36,300 nucleotides of DNA from Arsukibacterium tuosuense (GTDB taxonomy: Bacteria > Pseudomonadota > Gammaproteobacteria > Steroidobacterales > GCA-2729495). The notes beneath the pieces were generated by a model that was given only the letters and a program-made list of their open reading frames with translations, ran no database searches and had not been told where the DNA came from. Below are positions 8,287-16,000 of the stretch, piece by piece. The position numbers and the translations under genes were made by a program. The stretch's first letter is position 1. Each line of letters begins with the position of its first letter. The DNA lies in NCBI GenBank assembly GCA_945872065.1, contig CAMBYH010000017.1:1-36300 (forward strand). The letters run 5' to 3'.

Positions 8287-9342
8287 ATGAACGTCCAGCC
8301 ACTTTTCAATCTGATGGTGGAGAAACGGGCCTCGGACCTGTTCCTCACCTGCTTTGCCCCGGTCAAGATCAAGATCGATGGCAACATCTTCCCGGTCAAC
8401 ACGCTGGAACTGACGCCACAGATGGTGCGTCAGGCAGCTATGGAACTAATGACCGTTGAGCAGCTTGAGGAATTCAACCGGGAGCTGGAGATCGACTTTG
8501 CGGTATCGAAGCCAGGTCTTGGGCGCTTTCGGGTAAATATTTTTCACCAGCGCGGCAACGTCGCCCTGGTAATGCGCTACATCACTCACGAGATGCCCAG
8601 CCTTGAGGGCCTGGGGATGCCGCCGATCCTGAAGGATCTGGTGATGTTCCGTCGTGGCCTGTTGCTGATGGTCGGCGCCACGGGCTCGGGCAAGTCCACC
8701 ACCCTTGCCGGCATGATCAACTATCGGAACGAAAAGACCGCCTCCCACATCATCACGATCGAGGATCCCATCGAATTCCTGCACACCAACAAGAAGTCGA
8801 TCGTGAACCAGCGGGAGGTGGGTACAGACACCAAGTCCTATGCACGGGCACTGAAAAGCGCCATGCGCGAGGCCCCGGACGTCATCCTGGTCGGAGAGGT
8901 CCGCGACCGGGAGACCATGCAGACCACTATTGACCTGGCAGGCACCGGACACCTCGCAGTGGCCACGCTGCATTCAAACAACGCGCCCGAGACACTGGAC
9001 CGGATCATCAACCTGTTCCCTGAACAGCAGCACGGGCAGGTCTACATGGACTTGTCCCAGTACCTCCGGGCGATTGTCTCCCAGCGGCTGGTGCGCGGCA
9101 TGGACGGCCAGCGCGTGGCTGCCGTAGAGATCATGCTCAACACCCCGCGCATCGCTGAGCTGATTCAGCGTGGCGACGTCAACAAGGTGAAGGAATCTTT
9201 ACGCGAGAGCACCGAGCAGGGTATGCAGACCTTCGACCAGTCACTGCTCAAGCTCTACAAGGACGGCAAGATCTCGATGGCAGAGGCGCTGGCCAACGCC
9301 GATTCCCGGTCGAACCTCGAGGCGAAGATTCACTTCGCGTAG
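8287..9342 (+). CDS. Third PilT/PilU-family ATPase (PilU-like paralogue)
   Basis: A 351-residue ATPase of the GspE/PilT family, directly after pilU with a 10-base gap. All catalytic elements are present: Walker A GATGSGKST near residues 131-139, TIEDPIEFLH, Walker B stretch VILVGEVRDRETMQ, and His box TGHLAVATLHSNNAPETLDRII. It lacks the PilT AIRNLIRE signature (here RIAELIQRGDVN) and ends with an ADSRSNLEAKI tail like PilU, so it looks like a second PilU rather than a second PilT. No clear Shine-Dalgarno precedes the ATG (CGCTTCGACC), which suggests coupling to pilU. Its 3' end overlaps the convergent PyrK-like gene by 13 bases. Confidence 0.9.
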   Translation: MNVQPLFNLMVEKRASDLFLTCFAPVKIKIDGNIFPVNTLELTPQMVRQAAMELMTVEQLEEFNRELEIDFAVSKPGLGRFRVNIFHQRGNVALVMRYITHEMPSLEGLGMPPILKDLVMFRRGLLLMVGATGSGKSTTLAGMINYRNEKTASHIITIEDPIEFLHTNKKSIVNQREVGTDTKSYARALKSAMREAPDVILVGEVRDRETMQTTIDLAGTGHLAVATLHSNNAPETLDRIINLFPEQQHGQVYMDLSQYLRAIVSQRLVRGMDGQRVAAVEIMLNTPRIAELIQRGDVNKVKESLRESTEQGMQTFDQSLLKLYKDGKISMAEALANADSRSNLEAKIHFA

Positions 9343-10178
9343 ACCGAGGCGCCGTCGAACACAGGCCCGTCGACGCACACCCGCTTCATCTGGCGCTGTC
9401 CGTCGATCAGCACCGGCACCACGCAGCCTGCACAACCCCCCACCGCACAGGCCATGAATTCCTCCAGGCAGAGCTGGGAGGGGACCCTGAAGTCGTCGGC
9501 CACTTTCTGCACGGCCCTGAGCATCGGCGTCGGGCCGCAGGCGTAGATTGTCATGCGGCCGAGCTCCCCGGCCGGCTGCCCCGCAAGCCACGCTCGCGCG
9601 AGATCGGTGACGTAGCCGCGTTGCGCACCAGGCAGGCCGGCGTTGCTGGCCAGTTCGCTGGGAATGCCCGCTGCATCCAGCCGGACCAGCGTGCCGCTGG
9701 TTACGTCTACCTCGAAAGGGAAGGGCAGCTCGGAACCGAAGAAGGCCCGGGGGGCCCACCGCGGACCCGGGGAGTGGGCGAGGACCTCGGCCAGAAACAT
9801 CAGGGGCGGGATACCCACGCCGCCACCGATCAGGAGGGCAACGGGCCGCGCAGGGTCAGGCCGGAAGCCCTGGCCGATAGGGCCCAGCACGCTCACGGTA
9901 TCGCCCGGGGCAGCGACGGTCAGTGCCTGCAACCCCTGGCCCACAACCTTGTAGAGCACTTCCACCCAGCCTTCGGCGGCGTTGGCGCCCAGGATGGACA
10001 GCGGCCGGCGCATCGGAATACCTGGTGTGCACTGGACGTGCACGAACGAGCCCGCAGTCGCTGTCCGGGCACAGTCCGGGGCGTGGAACCGGACGACGTA
10101 CTGTCCACCGGGATATTTCGTCTGCTGCAGAACTTCTGCTTCGACGGAGTAGATGGTGCCGCGGTGAGCTTTGTTCAT
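9330..10178 (-). CDS. PyrK-like dihydroorotate dehydrogenase electron transfer subunit (FAD/2Fe-2S)
   Basis: A ferredoxin-reductase-type subunit of 282 residues that, in the PyrK family, passes electrons from dihydroorotate dehydrogenase PyrDB to NAD. The FAD-binding motif is MRRPLSI near residue 56-62 and the NAD-site loop is LLIGGGVGIPP near 115-125. The C-terminal iron-sulfur cluster is complete: Cys spacing C-x4-C-x2-C-x15-C in the segment MACAVGGCAGC to RVC. It follows ruvX by 16 bases in the yqgE-ruvX operon. The expected catalytic partner is not in the window. A related flavin reductase role cannot be excluded. Confidence 0.85.
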   Translation of the reverse strand: MNKAHRGTIYSVEAEVLQQTKYPGGQYVVRFHAPDCARTATAGSFVHVQCTPGIPMRRPLSILGANAAEGWVEVLYKVVGQGLQALTVAAPGDTVSVLGPIGQGFRPDPARPVALLIGGGVGIPPLMFLAEVLAHSPGPRWAPRAFFGSELPFPFEVDVTSGTLVRLDAAGIPSELASNAGLPGAQRGYVTDLARAWLAGQPAGELGRMTIYACGPTPMLRAVQKVADDFRVPSQLCLEEFMACAVGGCAGCVVPVLIDGQRQMKRVCVDGPVFDGASVYAK

Positions 10179-10194
10179 GGCATCGTCATCATGG

Positions 10195-10659
10195 TTATTT
10201 GTTCACAAGCGGCTGGTCGAGCCACATCTCTGCGATAACGCAGGCTGCCAGCGCATCCACGTCGCCGGTCCGGACCTTCTTCGTGCGGGCCCCGCTGCGC
10301 CGCTGCTCCCGGAGCCTCGATTCGGCCTCAACGGACGTCAGCCGTTCGTCGATCCGGGCCACCGGCAACCGGAAGCGTGCCTCGAGTGCGGTGGCAAAGC
10401 GCTCCGCCGCGGACTCACTGTCGGAGGACTCGCTGGAGCCACCACCCACGATGCGCACGCTGGCGTCATTGTAAGGGACGCCCACCACCAGTTGACCGGG
10501 CCGCCACTCCTTGACCAGCCGCTCCAGCTCCAGCCAGTCGGGCACCCCGTCGCGGGCCGCCAGGGTGAGGAGAGGGGATGCCAGCCGCGGACTCAGGTTG
10601 GCCACTGCCACACCGATGCGGCGGCCGCCATGATCGAAGACCAGGGCCGAGCCATTCAT
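10195..10659 (-). CDS. ruvX: Putative Holliday junction resolvase / pre-16S rRNA nuclease RuvX (YqgF)
   Basis: An RNase H-fold nuclease, implicated in 16S rRNA 5'-end processing in E. coli. Starting at the ATG at 10659 it has 154 residues. FDHGGRRIGVAVAN near residue 8 contains the first catalytic Asp. VVGVPYN is near 61-67, and RIDERLTSVEAE near 104 holds the catalytic Glu. DALAACVIAEMWL near the C-terminus contains the last Asp. A longer reading to 10860 overlaps the whole 3' part of yqgE and adds a non-family N-terminus, so it is rejected. It starts 13 bases after the yqgE stop; the Shine-Dalgarno is weak. The yqgE-ruvX pair is conserved in gammaproteobacteria. Confidence 0.93.
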   Translation of the reverse strand: MNGSALVFDHGGRRIGVAVANLSPRLASPLLTLAARDGVPDWLELERLVKEWRPGQLVVGVPYNDASVRIVGGGSSESSDSESAAERFATALEARFRLPVARIDERLTSVEAESRLREQRRSGARTKKVRTGDVDALAACVIAEMWLDQPLVNK

Positions 10660-10672
10660 GGCCGATGGCAGG

Positions 10673-11248
10673 TCAGGCGTGGCCTGCCTGATGGCTGATC
10701 GTGCTGAGGTCGATCCCCAGCAGTCGCGCCGACTCTCGCCAGCGCTGGTCGAAGGGCGTGTCGAAGATGATTCTGGGCGAGGCCGGAACGCTGAGCCAGG
10801 CGTTCTGCACCAGTTCGTGTTCCAGCTGACCCGCTCCCCAGCCTGCGTAGCCGAGCGCAACCAGTGACCGTCGTGGTCCCTGACCGCGGGCCATGGCCGC
10901 CAGGATGTCCTGGGACGTGGTCACCCGGATCGCGTCGGTCACGGCCACCGTGGCATCAAACTCCCGGTCGCCGGCCTCGGCCGGCTCGTGGAGGACGAAG
11001 CCCCGTTCCTGGTGCACGGGACCCCCAAGCAGCACGGGCTGGCGGGCGAGGACAGCGTCCGTCGAGTCCAGCGACAGCTGTGCGAATATGGCACCCAGAT
11101 CCATGCCGAGTGGCCGGTTGATGACGATACCGAGGGCACCCTGATCGCTGTGCTCGCAAATGTAGGTCACGGTCTTCGAAAAGTTCGGATCCTGCATGGC
11201 CGGCATGGCGATCAGGAGGTGGCCCGTGAGGTTGGTCGAATCGGTCAT
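10673..11248 (-). CDS. yqgE: YqgE/AlgH family protein
   Basis: A soluble 191-residue protein of the UPF0301/YqgE-AlgH family. In Pseudomonas AlgH has been tied to alginate regulation, but the biochemical role is unknown. Diagnostic segments are NLTGHLLIAMPAMQDPNF at the N-terminus, VTYICEHSDQGALGIVINRP near 27-46, and ALGYAGWGAGQLEHEL near 128-143. The ATG at 11248 matches the family start; an in-frame TTG at 11269 is less likely. No good Shine-Dalgarno is visible. The biosynthetic-cluster exporter gene ends only 40 bases upstream on the same strand, so readthrough from the cluster into this gene is possible. Confidence 0.93.
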   Translation of the reverse strand: MTDSTNLTGHLLIAMPAMQDPNFSKTVTYICEHSDQGALGIVINRPLGMDLGAIFAQLSLDSTDAVLARQPVLLGGPVHQERGFVLHEPAEAGDREFDATVAVTDAIRVTTSQDILAAMARGQGPRRSLVALGYAGWGAGQLEHELVQNAWLSVPASPRIIFDTPFDQRWRESARLLGIDLSTISHQAGHA

Positions 11249-11288
11249 GGTAAGGGAGTATAGATTCAATCCCGCCGGATCGTTCCAG

Positions 11289-13019
11289 CTACGGCGATTG
11301 ATTCACGGATGGTGGGTCAGAGAGCCGCAGGGCAGCAGTGTCAGAAGCCGTCGGGTGCCGTTCCTGGTGGACAATGCGCCCGTTTTCCAGCTTGAGGACC
11401 CGGTCCCCCAGCGCAAAGTACCGGTCGTCGTGGGTGACCACAATCACACACTTGCCGCGCGCCTTCAGTTCGGGCAGCAAGCGCATGTAGAAGACCTGCT
11501 TGTAGGTTGGATCCTGGTCAGCGGCCCACTCGTCGAAGATATAGACCGCACGGTCCTCCAGGTACGCGGTCAACAAGGCGAGGCGCCGGCGCTGACCGGA
11601 GGACAGCGCAGTCGTGGACAGGCGATCCTCCTGTACGCGGACCTTGTGGTCCATGCCGAGGATGGTCAGGTAGCGCTGGATCTCGTCCCCCCGGCCCCGC
11701 GCGTCCAGGCCGAAAAGGCGCTCGAAGAGATGAAAGTCGGCAAAGACGGCTGAGAACAGCTGCCGATACTGCTCCCGGCCGGAATCATCGACCACGCGGC
11801 CGTCGCAGCGAATATGGCCGCTCTTTGGCGAGTACAGGCCGGTGAGCAGGCGCACCAGGGTCGACTTTCCGCAGCCATTACCCCCGGTCACAAAAATAAC
11901 CTCGCCGGCTCCGAGCCGAAGGTCGATCGGGCCCAGCAGGAAGCCGGCTTCTTCGCTGGAGGGTGCCGGATACTCGTAGGTGGCGGCCTCGATCTCGATC
12001 AGTGGCGGGACAGATCTCGGCGCCGACCGGACCATCGGCGCCGGCGCGGTATCGAGATCGGTGTCGAGGGTCGCGTCAAGTTCGCGGATCTTGGCCAGCG
12101 ACACGCGTCCCCGCATGAACGTCGGCACGGCGCCGAGCAGCGCCCACATCGGCGACATCATGTACAGGGCGGCGAAGACATAGCCGGTAAGCGCAGTGTT
12201 GGACACCGTTGTGAAGGCAGGCGCGCCGAACAGCAACATGGCGACCAGCACAAAAAACAGGAGTTGGCTCCACACGTCGGCGATCAGGAGCTGGTGGGTC
12301 GCCGCGATGTTCTGGCGGCGCAGCAAATCCGTGGTCTCGTCGATCTCGGTGCGCACAAATTCCTCACGGCGCGCACCGTGCAGCTTGAGCTCCTTGACAC
12401 CCTCAATCAGCGTGCGGAAGTTGCCGAAGAGCAGATCGCGCCCGTTGCGTGCGGCAACGATGGCGATCTGTGCCCGGTGCAGCAGCAGCCGGTAGCCGAG
12501 CACACCGACCGATGCCATACCCGCGCAGAGCAGAAACACTGGCCAGGAGAGCCAGGCGAGATAGATAGAACAGCCGAGCAGTACGGACACGTTTGTGGCA
12601 ATCGACGGCATTATCAGCACGGCGCCGGAGAGCACCGAGACGTCGTCGTTGAGCGTGGCGAGCAGCCGGGGCGAACCCATGGCCTCAAGTCGGTCCAGTG
12701 GCGTGGCTAGTACGCGGTCGCAGAGCCGGCGGCACAGCTTCAGCACAATCTGCTGGGCAAACTGGATGAGCATTACCTGGGCGAAATACTGGGTGGCCGA
12801 CTTGGCAAGCAAAGTGATTACGAAACCCGCCGCGATAAGACCAATGCCGATCCCGCCAGGCACGAGCGCCCGGTGGATGATCGCAACCAGAGCGGCACTC
12901 GCCAGGCCAGTCAGGATGCTGACGGCAACCAGACTCAGCAGCTTGCTGCGGGATGCGGCAAACAGGAAGCGCAGGAGATCCACGTCAGTGCTCGCCGGCC
13001 TGAGAGTTAGCCTTTGCAT
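11289..13019 (-). CDS. Cyclic-peptide-type ABC exporter (SyrD/PvdE family), permease-ATPase fusion
   Basis: An inner-membrane half-transporter of 576 residues with a fused membrane domain and ATPase. The first ~310 residues hold about six hydrophobic segments. The ATPase shows Walker A GGNGCGKST near 380-388, signature LSSGQRRRL near 480, Walker B VYIFDEWAADQDP near 497 and the switch His in VVTHDD. The DEWAADQDP form is characteristic of the SyrD/PvdE group, which exports NRPS products or their precursors. It is the last gene of the cluster, so the likely job is to export the product. The ATG at 13019 overlaps NRPS-B by 35 bases; a GTG at 12983, one base after the NRPS-B stop, is an alternative start. 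Confidence 0.93.
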   Translation of the reverse strand: MQRLTLRPASTDVDLLRFLFAASRSKLLSLVAVSILTGLASAALVAIIHRALVPGGIGIGLIAAGFVITLLAKSATQYFAQVMLIQFAQQIVLKLCRRLCDRVLATPLDRLEAMGSPRLLATLNDDVSVLSGAVLIMPSIATNVSVLLGCSIYLAWLSWPVFLLCAGMASVGVLGYRLLLHRAQIAIVAARNGRDLLFGNFRTLIEGVKELKLHGARREEFVRTEIDETTDLLRRQNIAATHQLLIADVWSQLLFFVLVAMLLFGAPAFTTVSNTALTGYVFAALYMMSPMWALLGAVPTFMRGRVSLAKIRELDATLDTDLDTAPAPMVRSAPRSVPPLIEIEAATYEYPAPSSEEAGFLLGPIDLRLGAGEVIFVTGGNGCGKSTLVRLLTGLYSPKSGHIRCDGRVVDDSGREQYRQLFSAVFADFHLFERLFGLDARGRGDEIQRYLTILGMDHKVRVQEDRLSTTALSSGQRRRLALLTAYLEDRAVYIFDEWAADQDPTYKQVFYMRLLPELKARGKCVIVVTHDDRYFALGDRVLKLENGRIVHQERHPTASDTAALRLSDPPSVNQSP

Positions 13020-16000
13020 CGAGGCCGGCCAGTTCGCCGCGCATCCACGTCGCCAGAAGCTCGACGCCAGGTGTCAGGAGCATCAAGCCCGAGTCAGCGA
13101 CCGGCAGATCGATGGCTGCGTAGTCGCGCGGTGCCAGCGTGCGCCACTGGCGCCGCGTATCCTCGCCAACGAACGAACGCTGGGCAGCGGTGGCGAAGCG
13201 CACGGCACCGTCATACGGACGCAGGTCGTAGTGCAGCAGGGAAAGCTGGTTGGCCACAGACACACGATCCACGTACATCGAGGCCTGATCGCCCCGGTAT
13301 ACGTCGCCTGTGGAGGCCATTTCGCTGATGATCTTCAGCCCCGACAGGAGGGCCTGGACTTGCTGTCGGAGCGATAGCTTGCGCATCGCCGCCAGATGTC
13401 GCTTGACTGCATAGATGAGAAACCGGATTCGATAGGACCTCACGCGGAATGTATCCACGAGCGGCCGGAGCCTGGGTGGTGGCCAGCTCTCCAGCAGGAA
13501 CAGCAGTTCCACCTCTTCGCCAGCTGCTCGCAGTTGCTGCGCCATCTCGTAGGCGACAACGCCGCCAAAACAGCTTCCGCCGATGCGGTAGGGCCCGCTG
13601 GGCTGAAATTTGCGGACCTCACTGAGGTAATGTGCCGCCATCGGCTCGATGCGCTTGAATGGCTGCTCGCGCTCGTCAAGGCCCCGCGCCTGCAGGCCGT
13701 AAAACGGCTGGTCGGGGCCCAGCTGGCGGGCCAGGTCCCCGTAGCAAAGGACATTGCCGCCGATGCCGGGCACCATGAACAAGGGCCGCTGGGTCCCTTC
13801 GCCCTGGATTGTCACGAGCGAGGACCAGGCCGACCGGAAGCCCTCGTGTTCCAGACGCTTCGCGAACTGCTCAATATCGGGCGCGGTGAACAGCGCCGAT
13901 ACCGGCAGCTGTAAGCCAAGTACGCGCTCTATCTGCGCGAACAGCCTCATGGCCAGCAGCGAATGTCCGCCCAGGTCGAAGAAGTTCTCGGTCACGCCGA
14001 TGCCACTGCGGCCCAGCACGCGCTCCCAGATGACGTGCAGCTGAGTCTCCAGGAACGTGCGCGGTTCGATCACCCCGCGCCGGCCCAGTGTCGCAGCGGG
14101 TTTGGGTAACGCCGCGCGGTCGAGCTTGCCGTTGGGGGTCAGCGGCAAGGCCGCCAGTGTGACAAATGCGCCGGGGACCATATACGCGGGCAGCTGCCCG
14201 GCGAGGGCGAGCTTCACAGCCGCCAGGTCGATCGGATCAGCGCTGCGCGGAACCAGATAGCCCACCAGCGCGTTGGTACCCGCAGCGTCGCGGTGAGCCA
14301 GCACCGCGGCATCACGCACCCCAGGGCAGCCCCGCAGCGCGTCCTCGACGGCCTCAAGTTCAATGCGAAAACCCCGCACCTTGACCTGCCGATCGCGCCG
14401 ACCCAGAAATTCAAGCGTGCCGTCGGTGCGCCACCGCACGAGATCGCCAGTGCGGTACATCGTGGCGCCCGTGCCCGCACCAAAAGGGTCGGGCAGGAAT
14501 TTCTCGGCATTCACCGCCGGGTTGGCGAGGTAGCCACGGGCTACGCCGTCGCCGCCGGCGAACAGTTCACCGGCCACACCCGGCGGCACCGGCTCACCCT
14601 GTGGGTCGAGTACATAGACGCGCGTGTTGCTGATCGGCCTGCCGATCAGCACGGTAGCACCCAGCTGCAGACCGGGCGCCATGCGGTGGCAGCAGGTGAA
14701 GGTCGTATTTTCAGTCGGGCCGTAGGCGTTGACGACGATACCGCCCTGCTTTGCATCAAGCAGGCGTTGCACGTGGGAGACCGACAGCACGTCGCCGCCG
14801 GCCAGTACCTGCCGGACACCGGCCAGCGCAGTCAGCTCGCTTTCGACCATCTGATGGAAGAAGCCCGTAGTCAGCCACAAGGTGGAGATGCGCTGGCTGC
14901 GCAATACCAGTGCGAGAGCACCTGTGGTGGGCATGCCGGGCGGGTACACGACGAGCCGGCTGCCATTGAGCAGGGCGCCCCAGATCTCGAGCGTCGAGGC
15001 GTCGAAGGCCAGTGGCGCAAGCTGCAGCAGGGTTTCGTCGGGGCCCAGTTCGGCGTAGTCCGCATTGCACACCAGCCGCGCCACATTGCGGTGAGTGATG
15101 CACACCCCCTTGGGCACGCCGGTGGTGCCGGAGGTAAACATGATGTAGGCCGGCGCGTCGGCAGAGCCCTCGTCGGGCAGTGCGGGTGCGGGGCCGGTGG
15201 CCGCCCACTCCCGCTCCAGGATGATCGTGGCCACTATCGTGTCCCGCAGGCGGTCCGCCAGCAAGTGCTGGGACAGCACCGTACGAATGCCGGCATCGCG
15301 CAGCATTTCGCTGGTACGCGCCGGCGGGTCACCGATATCCAGGGGAACATAGGCCGCACCGGCCTTCACAATGGCGAGCATTGCGACGATGGCGCCAATC
15401 GAGCGCTCGACATACAGGCCGACAGCATCCCCGGGCTGCACACCGTAATCGCGCAGGCGTTGAGCCAGGCGGCTGCTGGCCTGGGACAGTTCTGCATAGC
15501 TCAAACGCGCAACCGGCAGTACCTCGGCCTCCGGTTCGGCACTCTCGACGGCGATCGCCTGGGGCCAGCGGCTTGCGGCCACCTCGAACAGGGACTGCAG
15601 ACTGGCGTTCCGCGGGTACGGCCGCGTCGTGTTGTTCCAGTCGACCAGCACCTGACTGCGCTGCGTCGCTGTCAGCATCCGCAGCTGGCCGATGCTTTGC
15701 TCGGGTGCCGCAACGGCGCTTTCCGCAAGCGCGACGAAGTGGTCGCGCATGCGTTCGGCGGTGGCCGCGTCGAACAGTGAGGTGTTGTACTCGAGGGCGC
15801 CGCGAATACCACCGGGCTCGTCCCACATGAAGAGCGACAGGTCGTACATGGAGGCCACGGTCGTGACAGCAAAGTTTGAGGCCAGAGGCGTGTTCTGCAG
15901 CGTGAAGACAACCTGGAAGACTGGCGACCAGGCCAGGTTTCGCGTCGGCCGCAGCTCGTCGACCATCTTTTCAAACGGCAGGGCGCTGTGGGTCTGGGCA

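Noticed and set aside
10660-10860. N-terminal extension of ruvX
   Set aside because: It overlaps yqgE coding sequence out of frame and adds 67 residues not found in the family; the ATG at 10659 fits RuvX length.
11257-11290. TATACT at 11262-11257 (minus) as a private promoter for yqgE
   Set aside because: It is a good -10 hexamer, but no acceptable -35 lies 16-19 bases upstream, and the transcript would start at the ATG. A leaderless promoter is possible but not supported.
14293-15780. Plus-strand open frame (495 codons) opposite the A domain of NRPS-B, and a similar one at 21920-23392
   Set aside because: Both mirror adenylation domains, share Gln/His/Arg-rich low-information composition, and have no domain content.
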